In this document: in pieces, positions 34,101 through 44,491 of the stretch
Layout of the letters: each line of letters starts with the position of its first letter
How positions within the stretch are numbered: the stretch's first letter is position 1
Assembly (NCBI GenBank): GCA_047495785.1
Contig: JBLDXI010000003.1
Coordinates: 1,116,001-1,180,000, forward strand
Length of the DNA stretch: 64,000 nt
From: Lepidodermella squamata
Taxonomy: Eukaryota > Gastrotricha
Direction: 5' to 3'
Made by a program: the position numbers and the translations under genes
The notes under the pieces: model-generated
The model's database searches: none
Told to the model about the DNA's origin: nothing
Seen by the model: the letters and a program-made list of their open reading frames with translations, nothing else

Positions 34101-36645
34101 CGCCGCGACGCTGGCTTGGGTCGACCCGCAGCGACAAGACCCAGGCAGCTTTTTCGTAACGGCCGTCGGAGAATCGAACTGTTCGGATTACACTAGATAG
34201 CGTAGCGACAACGCGGCCGTCCTAAGAAGCAAAATTGAAACAAAATATAGTAATATTTTTGCGCCATAACTTCATGGAAACTCGTTTTGGCCTCATTTAA
34301 TTGAACGCTACTCAATCGGTGCTTAGCCAGAGCACGCGATCAAAATGCCGTCATGCGGTTTTACGTTAGATTCACGTGTTAGATTCATAGCCTTCACGTG
34401 ATAAGTGTGCGGCGTCACACCACGTGGCAATATATGGTTTTTTACTGAATGATTTGCCTATAAAAGCGATAAATAACTACTGAAATAATGTTGTGCTCAT
34501 TTATGCCACAAACCCATGCAAATTTTCCAAAAGACGTTGCAACGCTGTATGACAGGTCATTCAAAACCCAGAACGTTCACTTGGCTCATCATTTAGCAGA
34601 TAAAGTGCAGTCTCACGTTCGCCTTAGCAATTATTCTGCTTCTGGTATCGAGGGATTCATCGCTCATTTCGAGCAGGGAACTCGGCTTCAAGCTGAGTAA
34701 ATTTCACGATTTGTTCTGCTATAAATGTACCAATGTACTAAATACTGTTGCTTCTTCGCCTATGCCGTGCGAACAATTTTCGACGTTGTATGTTCTGTTG
34801 AAACAACACAACCTTTTGCGGTCAGTCGTGAACTTGAAATATCACAACAGGATGTTTTACTTTCAGTTATCAAGAGAGCTGGGTCGTTCAATTGGGCACC
34901 CAAATCCCACAAACTTCTATACGAGTGTTTTTCTGACCTGAACTCGTTGCTGCAACAAGGAGGTCGAATATTCCGTCAGCTTTCGTCATTATGCTCTCAA
35001 AAAGTCGAGAAATCGCGCGGCCTTTATATCGAACCTGAGGAAGTGCAACTTTCCGGTGGCACTGGCTATTACATTCCGTTCGAAACTTCGTTGGCTAATA
35101 TCCTCTCTCAAAAATCAGTCCAAGATCAGATTCGAAATCCACCAGAATTTCGTGATAACTTTATCGCTGATTTTTCTCACGGTGCATTTTATAAAAAGAT
35201 TTTACAGCAGCTACATCAAGACCGTTGTTTAGTCATACTATTGCATGTTGATGATTTTGGCCTAACCAACGCTATTGGCTCAGCTCGTGCCCCCCCCCCC
35301 CCAAAGGCTTTTTTCTTCTTTTTTCTACAAAATATATTTTGAAAAGGTAAGTTGAACCTATGAATGTATTTTTTCACTGTTGCCATGAATCTTGCTGTTT
35401 TAGACCAGCCCCTGGTTCGCTCTACTTGAATTATTTGCTGAAGGGGTGACAATTTTTCAGTGGAAACTGGCAAATCCGCTCCATTCCGTGACGGCGACCA
35501 TCTCTTCACGCGAACTGGCAAGCGTCAAAGGGCTTCATATGAAGTGGTGGCAAGATGGCTATCGGCAGCCTGCTACGACGACCTAGTCAACTCGTTCCAG
35601 GTTTGCGGCATCACTTCAAAAGATATCACCGACTTCCACTCCCGGCTACGCCAACTGATCGAAAACGAAAATTCTGGCGACGAAGCCTTGGACCTGGAAC
35701 CAACCGACGTTACCGACGACGAGAGCGAAATTGGATATATCGACGAATAAAAATGTACTATTGTTTTAAATTTTCAAATTAATTTTTACGTTGTCATTGC
35801 CGGCGCAGCATTTCTATCAAATCCGCCCCTCGACTACTCGTCGTCAAGCCCGTTTGAACCGATATGGCAGCTAGTTAGAGTTATTTTTACTGAAAATGGC
35901 GCCATAAAAATTCTGGCTCAGCGGCTATTTCCCCCGAGAGGAGTCAACTCAATTAGCGCAACATTCTAAATAACGAGCCTCCTTAATAGTCGAGTGAATA
36001 TCCTTAAATATGGTGGCCATACTCATCTAATCAGTGGGATTTCAGTTACGGACGGAAACCGCTGTTCATCTGCTACATAGTAGACAAAAAGTAGCACTGT
36101 CAAACTTCATGAGGGATGTGAATTGCCCTGGTATGAATTTATCTCAGCGGCCATAGTTTGCAGGGTGATACGCTGCATTCAGGCATGTACATTTCAACTC
36201 GTGAGATGTGAAAATTTCAAATTCGAATTTTTTGCCATGTTCAGAGTTTTTCAATTTTATGCGAAAAAAAGTTATTTTAATGTTCAAATGGTTGATACGG
36301 ATAAAAATGTTATGTTAACAATGAATTTGACGAGGGCTAATGTATATTTCAAACGAAAATCACGACAAATAAAGCTTTTTGACAGCTCGTAAACCACGGA
36401 AAATGAACGGTAAATATTATGGGAAAACACGGTAAAAAGGGCAAACGCTTTGTAAATTTTACCTGATTTTCTGCGACCAAAACGATTCTGTTCGGGAAAT
36501 TGAAAGCTCGAGGTCGTGGATTTTTCGGGTCATTCGCCGCGAAATAAAAGCGTATCAGCGAGCCCTGGGCACATTCACGCTCGAGCCGATCGATTTCAAG
36601 AAAGTCACTCAAATCGTCATCACGGCACAATCGAACCGCTTGCAT
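28161..36645 (-). CDS. HLS1-like GNAT acetyltransferase, paralogue 3 (three exons)
   Basis: Exons 36463-36645, 33751-34221 and 28161-28643 join in phase 0 at both junctions to 378 aa. Exon 1 gives LERECAQG (21-28). Exon 2 gives WVLSLRVDPSQRRGGYA, in which the canonical loop glycine is kept (RRGGYA, 99-104), and DNTPSFRLFEKHGYQ. Exon 3 gives VWAHGEKMGIV, PSVFEKPVSFTRPW, MRGSGGGIRI and the end FWFTNNSI, not the DGKE ending of most paralogues. Its closest relative in the window is paralogue 4. Introns are large (2.2 and 5.1 kb) and hold several mobile-element relics. The gene is the longest in the window at 8.5 kb. Splice sites are GT-AG with good context (CAG|GTAAAA, CAG|GTACGT). Confidence 0.75.
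28741..29115 (-). other. Open frame of unknown status within intron 2 of paralogue 3
   Basis: 124 codons from an ATG at 29115, with a hydrophobic central stretch (WIGFICCSLSLVQLLFELAP) and the sequence MLFRMLPHDRISVL. A similar short stretch (MLFGMLPHD in one frame) occurs at about 39950-40000 in intron 1 of paralogue 4. No family recognised; it may be a nested gene or a remnant. Confidence 0.3.
29240..29700 (+). other. Gene-like remnant within intron 2 of paralogue 3
   Basis: A frame up to 29544 reads KHFCRFLKQHVVLPGYDEFG and ESYYGQLFRFITGPNGDAL and is followed, after a stop and frame change, by PGDKVRDFEYENYEVKAF ending at a donor-like AAG|GTATTG near 29700. Amino-acid composition is that of a real protein, but I cannot identify it, and the frame changes suggest decay. 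Confidence 0.35.
30363..31310. mobile_element. Mutator-like foldback element, 948 bp
   Basis: The 9-bp target duplication AATTGGTTA is found at 30354-30362 and 31311-31319, the length typical of Mutator-like elements. The ends are long inverted repeats starting GCTCAATTCCGGGCCCATAT and continuing through GGAGGGTAAAAGTGGACTTA. Inside are two 157-bp arms, 30659-30815 and 30847-31003, that look perfectly inverted with a 31-bp loop, plus two more diverged copies of the same unit at about 30500-30600 and 31060-31200. Nothing is encoded. Confidence 0.85.
31640..32035 (+). pseudogene. Helitron/Pif1-type helicase relic
   Basis: Conceptual translation, with stops and frame changes, follows the C-terminal part of Pif1-like helicases of Helitrons: LTITRMRQNVFEARILTGAF, then IRRRQFPVRLAF, INKSQG and FSHSQLYVALSRVTDPQ. 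A stop follows AGN and another lies just after INKSQG. Neither the Rep domain nor the Walker motifs are seen nearby, so this is a tail fragment lodged in intron 2 of paralogue 3. Confidence 0.82.
32336..33180 (+). other. Protein-like remnant, perhaps transposon-derived
   Basis: The frame 32848-33180 (LSELKEKKHRQKEDFGELAP ... HFLETLKKR) and the preceding stretch (ITERINKFWDELDHNELTSI, in the same region with stops) have normal protein composition. A frame at 32336-32602 contains GQGYIGAVFKRW and LWCNECEID. I do not recognise the family. The position inside an intron rich in element debris suggests transposon origin. Confidence 0.35.
33291..33518 (+). mobile_element. MITE, 228 bp, TTCCG-type ends (copy 1)
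   Basis: The left end CTGTTACGGAACCTAATTTT faces the right end AAAATTTGGTTCCGCTTACAG (inverted, a few mismatches). The whole length aligns with the inverted copy at 41191-41418, including internal landmarks AAGGTCG, ATTAAGGCAAT and GCCGATCAATCATG. It lies in intron 2 of paralogue 3. Confidence 0.75.
34488..35750 (+). other. Remnants of a transposon-associated protein
   Basis: The frame 34725-35342 ends with CLVILLHVDDFGLTNAIGSAR, which resembles the YDD...NPLGS segment of uncharacterised proteins common in transposon-rich animal genomes. It is broken by a run of 13 C and a T-rich tract at 35290-35330. A second frame, 35460-35750, has WLSAACYDDLVNSFQVCGIT and an acidic tail, like the C-terminal end of pogo/Tigger transposases. 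Both sit in intron 1 of paralogue 3. Family links are from memory of motif style and are tentative. Confidence 0.45.
35751..36462. other. Rest of intron 1 of paralogue 3
   Basis: AT-rich, no recognisable feature. Confidence 0.4.
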
Positions 36646-37238
36646 TTATTACCAGGATAAAATAAATATTCGGAATTAATTTATTCTAAAAAAATCAAAC
36701 ATCGAAATGTGAAATAAATCCTGGATCACAGTCTAAAATATACCAAAAATCCTGAAAATTAACCAAGTCGCAAAAGTAAATATTTTTCGTGTTTTTATTC
36801 GATAACTGGCTGAAAAACGTCAAATAAAAATTGAATTCAAATTTTTATCAATATTTTATTACACATTTTTGCATATCACTGGGTTCGACATTTGACACAA
36901 ATTTTTTCACTTCATTTACATACATTATTGAAACCTCGCAACTTTCAACGAATATTTTATATAGAACTAAAAGAGCAGCTGCAACGCGTGAAGAAAAGAT
37001 AATAGTTATAAGGTGTATAGAATAATAATAACAATTCAAGTCTCAAAATGAAGCAAAAAATCATGGCCTGAAGTATAATAATAACATCAATCATTCTCAG
37101 TCAATTAGAATTTTCCCGGAAGGAAAAATTTTAATTGAGCCATTTTACAACAAAATTTAATTTTTTTCTGAAAATAATTTAAGAGGAATTTTGTATTTTT
37201 TTCTGTTGTAAAATGGCTGGTTATTTTTAATTTATTTT

Positions 37239-40200
37239 CTAAATTGAATTATTAAGAAACCAAAACGAGTGTTTTGAAGCCATAGCGATGAGTTCAGAAT
37301 TCGACGCGTCGTCGCCTTCGTGCAGCCCCTTCGCAATCTCAATCATGCCGCCCGTGCCTCGCATCAACGGCGACACATACGAGCACTTTCTCACCAGGTT
37401 ATAATGCACCTCATTCAGGCCAGAAATCGCCTTCTCCAACGGCATCATCAACACATCAGACCCGTCCGACTTCAAATCTCGAACCGCCTGCGTTATCGCC
37501 GCATTGAACAACTCGCGTGGGACATTCTTATCACGACTCGGGCAGTCGATCATGATGGGATACGTCCATCTCATATGCCACGGCCGCGATAAGGGCAGCG
37601 GCTTTTCGAAAAACCACGGGAATAAAAAACTCAGCAGAATCATGACGTAGTACAGCATTTTAAGGTAGAGCGGAATTTCGACAATGCCCATTTTATCGCC
37701 TTCGCTCCAAACGTTAACAGCGACGAGATTCTCGCCCTGGCACGCCACGTAGACGCTCGAGTCGAACACCGTCGTCTGATCTTCAGGGTACATGAAAGAT
37801 TTCGAGTAGTGTTTATGTAGGAAAGCGCGCGATTGCTTCGCATCCAACTTCGACACGTTGTATTTCGAATTTTCCGCAGCAGAATTCGCCGCCGATTTGT
37901 CGAGCATTTTATTTGTATGCGAGATATTTATGCCGTAAAATCGCGCCTTCCAGAAGTAGTTGTAGCCGAGTTTTTCGAAAAGCCTCACGCTTGGTATGTT
38001 GTCGAGGGCGATCGAGTCGAAGACGAATTTGACGCCGTATTCGCTGCGCAGGCGCTGTTCCATGTCGACGATGAGTTTAGTCGCGACGCCCGTCCGCCGC
38101 TGGTCGAGGCCGACGCGCAGCGAGAACACCCAGCCGACTTTTTCGTAACGGCCGTCGGCGAACCGCACGGTTCGAACTACGCCGGACAGCGTGCCTACAG
38201 CTCTGCCATCCTAAGAGAAACACATACAATATTTTAAATAAAATAAAAATGGCTCTCCGAAAATTGAGACAAAATTAATCAAAAATACCGTTTAAAACAG
38301 GAACCGAGTCAAATTGAATTTTTCTCAATTTTTTCCTCGGATAAAAAAATTGGGTCAAGCTATTCGTACCAAACTATGTACGCGAAAATTGCTATTTTGG
38401 AGGATGAAACCGACGAAATGTGGCCAAAATTGTTGACGAGTTCAAGAAAATTCACAAGCCGGATATCTGTTTAGTTGACAAAAATCTAAAGCAGCTGAAA
38501 CTCTTGGAAAAAAATTTCGCCTGCATTGTTTTACTGTGCCTATGGCATGCCTCCAAGTATTTAAAAAATTTGATCGCTACCGCTAGTCAAAAATTCACTG
38601 TACGATCTGGTACTCCGCATGTCTGAACTATTTGAAATTTTTCATTTAAATTCTGATTTCTTGTATTTCTTATAGTGGACAGGCTGGATCAAGTCGGCAC
38701 TTGGGCCGGAAATGATTCCCTCGTGGCACTTAGCCATGTTCTTGGCGTAAACATTGACGTCTACCATGACAAGGTTGTTGACCACATGCACCCGCAAACC
38801 GGCAAGCGATGCAGGAAAAAGCTGTATTCCTTGCTCTACGTCAACGTGAACCACTACAAAGCACTTTCGAAGCGTTGACCTTGCACTGAATGCCTGAATA
38901 TCGAAATGTTCTGATACAATACAATAAAAATAATCTAATATTATCGTCATTGTTGATTCTGGCAATAATTCCGACACTTTATAAGCCTTTTCAAAACTAT
39001 GTACGAATAGCCATTCCGAAAGAAAATGAACAAAATTAAATAATCTAATCTATCAGAAAAATCGGGACAGCGAAAGCCAATTGGAAAAATATTTCTCCCG
39101 GAATTTCACTCATTTGAATTATTCTCTTCGCAAAAATGAGAATCGTAAAATTATTCGGAAAAATATTTATAAATTCAGTATTTTGGCCAAAAATCAAATA
39201 TTTGTCCTTCACTTTACAGCTATCTCAATTTTCAATAATTTTATGAACGGGTTCGAAATACATTTTTCGCCCAAATTTTCTGTTATTTTCGCGAACTGGT
39301 CATCATCAAGGGCTTCAATTAGTGTGGATCGCAAAAATAAACATATCGAAATTTGCTGTTGAAAAAAGTAAATTTGATTTTGAATAAAATGTGGCCCGAC
39401 ATTTGAGAACAAATAAATGAATAAATTTATTATCAATAGAAATCCCGCTGGGGCACGTGATTCGATGGCATAATAAAAACATATTTTTCATATTTCTATG
39501 TGCCGCGCTCGCGTTTCAAGCCTGCACACGTGCTCAGATTATACGATTTCGAAAAACACCAACCTGAGCTCGTTCATTTTCAAATACGGTTTCGCAAACG
39601 TTTACCGTATAAATTTGTATTTAAACGCTCGAAACCTTATTCCGATACCCACACGTCCGCATACCCACACCAAGAAGCCGTATTTGATTGCCACGGCTCG
39701 ACAATGAAGACTGTTATCAAGTCGACGTGCAATGTCGTGAACTTTTTAATTTTCGTAACTAAATCCTCTCATTTTTTAAATTCTGGTGTGGCTGATTTTT
39801 TGCCTCCCCACCTACGAACTCGACTAACCCAGAGCCTAAGAAATCGAAAAATGCGAAAAAAAATTCTGATTGCATTTATTGCTGGTTGAGTGAATCGAAA
39901 CAGACTTCGAAATCTTTATCTTTATAGATTTTTACATGTCTGAGCCACATCATGAGGCAACATGCCAAAGAGCATGCGTTTTTCAAAAGAAAAATGGCTA
40001 CGAGTACGATAAAAGTAAGGAACTTGTTCATTGCATTACCATTTGTAATGCTCGAAATTTCTAAATAATATCCCAATAATATTAATTCGTGTTAAATTAT
40101 CTCAAGGTCAACGAAACTATTTCTTGCTCTAAAAAACCTTTATCGTGGCTTCATTTTCTCAACTTTTATCAGTCCCCAAGTTTTTTTGGCATGAAACCTG

Positions 40201-40497
40201 CCACGAACTTGAAACGCGAGCTATACAACCCACCTTGGCAACGCGCCAAGAAAATAAATGAGAAGCAAAATTAAGTTGTATAACATTTCAACTCACATGA
40301 CTCTCGGCAATCGTGACAATGTGATTCGGAAATTTGAAAGCACGCGGTCGAGGATTTTTCGGGTCATCGGGGGCGAAGTGAAACCGAAGTATCGTACCCT
40401 GGGCACATTCTCGCTCTAACCGATCGATTTCGCCAAAATCTCGCACGTCATCAGGCCGGCACGGTCGAATCGTCACTTTATTACGATCCTCTTCCAT
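37239..40497 (-). CDS. HLS1-like GNAT acetyltransferase, paralogue 4 (two exons)
   Basis: Exons 40297-40497 and 37239-38210 join in phase 0 (CAT|GTGAGT ... TTAG|GATGGC) to 390 aa. LERECAQG is at 27-34; the loop is RRTGVA at 105-110 in WVFSLRVGLDQRRTGVA, with the canonical glycine. Then come DNIPSVRLFEKLGYN, VWSEGDKMGIVEIP, PWFFEKPLPLSRPW, MRGTGGMIEI and FWFLNNSI. The first intron position equals that of paralogue 3; the second intron of paralogue 3 is absent here (ENLVAVNVW is continuous). The 2.1-kb intron holds a Mutator/OTU relic. The start is the ATG at 40497; a copy of this exon's first 16 codons is found at 43573-43619. Confidence 0.8.
38359..39011 (+). mobile_element. Deleted Mutator-like element with MULE and OTU fragments
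   Basis: The ends GCTATTCGTAC (38359) and its inverse GTACGAATAGC (39001-39011) bound 653 bp. Inside, on the plus strand, is a frame near 38420-38620 (VDKNLKQLKLLEKNF, LLCLWHASKYLKN) resembling the MULE transposase segment that ends in a CxWH-type motif. It is followed at 38675-38878 by GTWAGNDSLVALSHVLGVNI and LYVNVNHYKAL, resembling the C-terminal part of an OTU-type cysteine protease with its His in NVNHYKAL. A target duplication was not visible. It is an internally deleted, non-functional copy. Confidence 0.6.
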
Positions 40498-41190
40498 AGA
40501 CTTGAGAAATTAGTTAAAAATCATTTAAAAATCTTTAAAATTGATAAAAAATAATAAATTGAATAAAATATTAATCAATTAAAAATTCGAATAATTCCCG
40601 TAAAATGGGAAGATTGATAAATAAAAATATGCGAAGTTCGAATTAGGATTCGTATTAGGAATGACTAATTCTATTTTTGACGATTTATATGGAGTGGTTA
40701 TAACAAAGTTGTGATAATTATTGTGATAATGATAAAAAAGGGCAAGCGAGTGCATTCGTAGTATAGTCCTAGAGACTGAAATGAATGCCCACCATAAGCA
40801 CAAAAAACGAGCACGTGCGCGTGGTGTGGTGTGCACGCGAGCGTAAAATACGCATTGAAAACGCTTTTTTTTGTTCTATGACAAGGCAGATAGACAGTAG
40901 ACAGGCTGCGATGATGACTTGCGCGGTGTCGAAAGCGGCCTAAAAATGGCCAACAATGTTACGATAGTGGTGTGTCACGGGCGCATGTTTCAGATAACAC
41001 GTGACTGGTCAGATGCATGCTCGCAACACTATTCTTAGAGGGGCTAGAAACGAGTTCACGAGTTCATAACGGACAGAATAAAATATTGAGAATAAATTAA
41101 TAAAAATTTAAGCTCTATCTCCGTAATTCTTTCGTCATTAATTTATTATAATTGATACGGATATTATAATGCAATTGATCCCAGGTCTTA
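40498..41190. other. Upstream region of paralogue 4
   Basis: No gene. The part up to about 40700 is partly repeated at 43620-43800 (shared TTAGGAATGACTA and ATATGGAGT.GTTATAA). It also contains the upstream region where a promoter for paralogue 4 would be expected; no clear TATA box stands out. Confidence 0.45.
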
Positions 41191-41418
41191 CTTTTAGCGG
41201 AACCAAATTTTGGAATTTTCAATCCATTTAAAATGAGCCTAAAACCATTTTTCGAACCTTTCAAGGATGGCATGATTGATCGGCATAATTTAAAATGAAT
41301 CATCTTCAAATTCTGTATAGGGCGCATTCTTCACTTCAGAATTCCTACATTGCCTTAATTGTTTAGAAATATTCGTAAAAGCGACCTTTGGCTTATCAAA
41401 AATTAGGTTCCACAACAG
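41191..41418 (-). mobile_element. MITE, about 228 bp, TTCCG-type ends (copy 2)
   Basis: Inverted relative to the copy at 33291-33518. The ends are CTTTTAGCGGAACCAAATTTT at 41191 and AATTAGGTTCCACAACAG finishing at 41418. The internal sequence aligns along the whole length with scattered substitutions, so the two insertions are old. Confidence 0.75.
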
Positions 41419-42370
41419 TCGCTTTGCTTCCACCAGAAGATATTCTGAAAATTCAATTACGAAAAAATATGATTTCTGCGAATCGAAGAGAAAAGTTCCA
41501 AAATAACCTCAATTTTTCTCGAATTTGCTCGCTTGCTCTGAAAAAAGGAAGAAAACGAGGGCATGTATCGTTGCCAAGTCCGGTTCCAGTTTGATATCTG
41601 CTATCAGCTGTAGTATACAAAGATTACGTGTTGCACTCGCATTATACAAAAAATGTCCCGGCCTGGTGTTTGGTTTCCAATGGCCTGAAAAAGCGGCTTA
41701 AAATTCGGAAAAATTTAGAATATTTTGAACCAATGCCAGGTGAAACTTAACAAAATTGCTGATTCTAGGCGGATTTCATTTGATTGTATCCCATTTTCAA
41801 TTATTTTTAAAGTTGACAGTATGGAATAGTTTAGTGGGGGTTTAAAAATAAAATCTGCATCGCAAGCAATTTCAGTTAAAATAAACATTAAGCACAAGAA
41901 ATAATAACAATAATAACAAGAAAGACAGTAACTTGGCCGGAAAACATTTCAAAGCGAAATTAGGTAGGATAGATAAATTCAAAGGTCGAATTTTATGGAC
42001 GGATTTTGTACAGAATATCTCAATCACATTTCTTTTTAAGCTGAGCTTTCAAATGATGTAATATCACCTGAATATATGGCTCATAAAAAATTGAATCAAT
42101 CAAATGAAAAGCTCAATTGATTGATCGAGCTGCCATGTTGAGGATTGAAATGAAAATCGAAATTTCGAGGTAACTGCAAAAATTTGAAAATACGACGATG
42201 AACAACAAAATTCTGAAAAAAGTAAATGCATACTGGCGGCCTTTTTGCTATTTTGAGTAAAAAAAATTAAGACTTTTCATTGTTTTATTTGAAATATCCG
42301 TTTCTTTACGCAAATCAAAAAATTCCAGTCAAGCTACTCAACTCTTCAACGAGATGAAATCGCGAAAATA
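41419..42370. other. Spacer containing duplicated flank of the paralogue 5/6 unit
   Basis: About 41593-41710 (GATATCTGCTATCAGCTGTA, ATACAAAGATTAC, CGGCTTAAAAT) is repeated at 43831-43950, and about 41750-41890 is repeated near 44010-44150. AATAAA on the minus strand near 42284 is a plausible polyadenylation signal for paralogue 5. Confidence 0.6.
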
Positions 42371-43510
42371 TCAAACTTCTTTGCAGTCAAAAAACATGAA
42401 ATCTTGCTTCATGGCAAGAGACATTACATCCGAAGCATTTGCTCCAAGAGCTTTGACTAGCATGAAAAGACCCATTCCGCGTAAGACGGTAGTTGAAATG
42501 TACTTGGACTGCTCAATCACCTTACTAGACTCCAAATCAAGCCCTGACAACGCCGGCTCGCCATAAATCAACAAAACCTCAGCCTTGTCTACCAAATCGT
42601 TGACTATCGACGCTACCAAAAAATCGAAATACTCCTTTTTCAACGTTGTTTTTCGCCCATTTGAATCCTCGACCAAAAACGGGAGTACAGTACGAAGTCG
42701 CCAAGTGCTGCCGTAAGACAGCGGCCTCTCAAACCAACGCGGGAAAACCCAGTTCAAAACCGCAAAAATCCAGCGTTTCAGGCGGAATTTCCAAGGAACT
42801 CCTAGAACAATCATATTAATCGCGCCTTCATCCGCAACACAAGCCGATGCCGTTATGCCATCTTTAATCACCGAATAAACTGTACATCCCACCGGAAAAT
42901 CCATAGATGGAAGTAGAAATGATCCGAAAAACTTTTGCCTCACAAAATTTTCCGCTTGATCGGCTTCGATTTTGCGAAAATTGAAACCGAATTTTTCCGC
43001 AATTTGCACATTTTCCAGCACCAAATTTTTAACATGTTTGATATTCACCGGATGACACCGGGCCGAACTCGCGTGTTCATAGCCCAATTTGTTCATAAAA
43101 AGCCGATGTGATGGAAAATTGTCGATCGTAGCTGCGCCGTAGCAAAATTCAACTTGCCGTTCTTTCATTAAAAAATCCTCTAATTTCAGCACTAAAATCG
43201 TTGCTAAATTCGCTCGTCGAACTGAGGGTAGGACTCGTAGCGTATGAATCAGAGCCACATTGCCATATCTACCATTGCCTAAGTGGGCTGCTTTGACGCT
43301 ACCGGCCACACATGCGACAATTTCGCCGTTTTCTCGATTTTCAGCAAGTAGTATGAAGTTGTCGACGTATTTTTTGAAACGAGGTGGGTTAGGGGCGAGG
43401 CAAAATTGCATACCAGTGCCTTGGGCACACTTCAGTTCTAAACTGGCTAAACTCTCCATATCGGCGTTGTTAAAACGCATTGGGCGAATAACATATCGAT
43501 CATCGCCCAT
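42371..43510 (-). CDS. HLS1-like GNAT acetyltransferase, paralogue 5
   Basis: 379 aa, no intron, ATG at 43510. The first signature is LELKCAQG (24-31). The loop is RRANLA at 98-103 in HTLRVLPSVRRANLA, followed by DNFPSHRLFMNKLGYEH. In the second half are FLLPSMDFPVGCTVY, PRWFERPLSYGSTW, LRTVLPFLVED and the end FMFFDCKEV, where Gly of DGKE is Cys. Very close in sequence to paralogue 6 (clear tandem duplicate, most differences conservative). The upstream side carries a first-exon remnant of paralogue 4, only 60 bases from this start codon. Confidence 0.82.
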   Translation of the reverse strand: MGDDRYVIRPMRFNNADMESLASLELKCAQGTGMQFCLAPNPPRFKKYVDNFILLAENRENGEIVACVAGSVKAAHLGNGRYGNVALIHTLRVLPSVRRANLATILVLKLEDFLMKERQVEFCYGAATIDNFPSHRLFMNKLGYEHASSARCHPVNIKHVKNLVLENVQIAEKFGFNFRKIEADQAENFVRQKFFGSFLLPSMDFPVGCTVYSVIKDGITASACVADEGAINMIVLGVPWKFRLKRWIFAVLNWVFPRWFERPLSYGSTWRLRTVLPFLVEDSNGRKTTLKKEYFDFLVASIVNDLVDKAEVLLIYGEPALSGLDLESSKVIEQSKYISTTVLRGMGLFMLVKALGANASDVMSLAMKQDFMFFDCKEV

Positions 43511-43572
43511 TTTGAAATATAAAAGGCTTCCTGAATATATTCGAATAAAAACCCCTAAACAAAATTTAAAAA

Positions 43573-43619
43573 GTCATCAGGCCGACACGGGCGAATCGTC
43601 ACTTTACGATCCTCTTCCA
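43573..43619 (-). pseudogene. Orphan first-exon remnant of paralogue 4
   Basis: On the minus strand, from an ATG at 43619, the sequence reads MEEDRKVTIRPCRPDD and then becomes unrelated AT-rich sequence. Paralogue 4 begins MEEDRNKVTIRPCRPDD. The upstream flank (43620-43800) also aligns with the flank of paralogue 4, so the remnant marks an unequal exchange or partial duplication. Confidence 0.75.
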
Positions 43620-44491
43620 TAGACACAAGAAACATAGGTCATTGGTAAAAAAAATCAGGAAAATTGAAAATGATAAATAAATAAGTCTATCAATCAATTT
43701 TAAATCTCAAATGAATTTAAATGAACTAAAAATCGAAGTTCGAAAATTAGCTCGTATTAGGAATGACTATTCATATGGAGTTGTTATAAAAGGAAGAAAA
43801 CCAAATCGTTGCCAATTCCTGTTCCAGTTTGATATCTGCTATCAGCTGTAAGCTGTAGTATACAAAGATTACATTTTGCACTCGCATTATACAAAAAACT
43901 GTCCCGGACTTGTGTTTGCTTTCAGATGGTCTGAAAAGGCGGCTTAAAATGCGGGAAAATATTTCTACTTTCCAACTTTCCAACTTTCCAACAATGCCAG
44001 GAAAAAATTTCCTAAATTGCTGAAATTATTCGGATTTCGTGAGTAAAAATGTATCAGATTTCCAATCATTTTTAAAGTTGGCAGTATGGGATAGTTTATT
44101 CTGGATTCAATAATAAAATCTGCATCGCAAGCAATTTCAGTTAAAATAAACATTTATCACAAGAAATATTAGTAATAATAACAAGAACGAGAGTAACTTG
44201 GCCGGAAATCTGTTTACAAGCTGCAAGTTTAAAACCGAAACGAAATGACGAGAATTTTTCAAATCAACGAACTTTCGAATTCTCTCATAATAATTTGAAA
44301 AAATAAGAGAATGAACCAACAAACTCCAAAAAATTACTCTCGGATTTTTAAGAGTCATTAGTTGAAAATCAATAATAAGTAGTTTTCATGGTTATTATAT
44401 ATGAAATGTCAATTTCTCTACGCAAACCAACGAATTTTCCAGCCGAGTTACTCAACTGGTTATTCTACAACGAAATAAAATCTCACACAAA

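Noticed and set aside
35290-35302. Run of 13 C
   Set aside because: A homopolymer that may be partly a sequencing artefact; no function inferred.
37833-38237. 134-codon plus-strand frame
   Set aside because: Antisense to exon 2 of paralogue 4.
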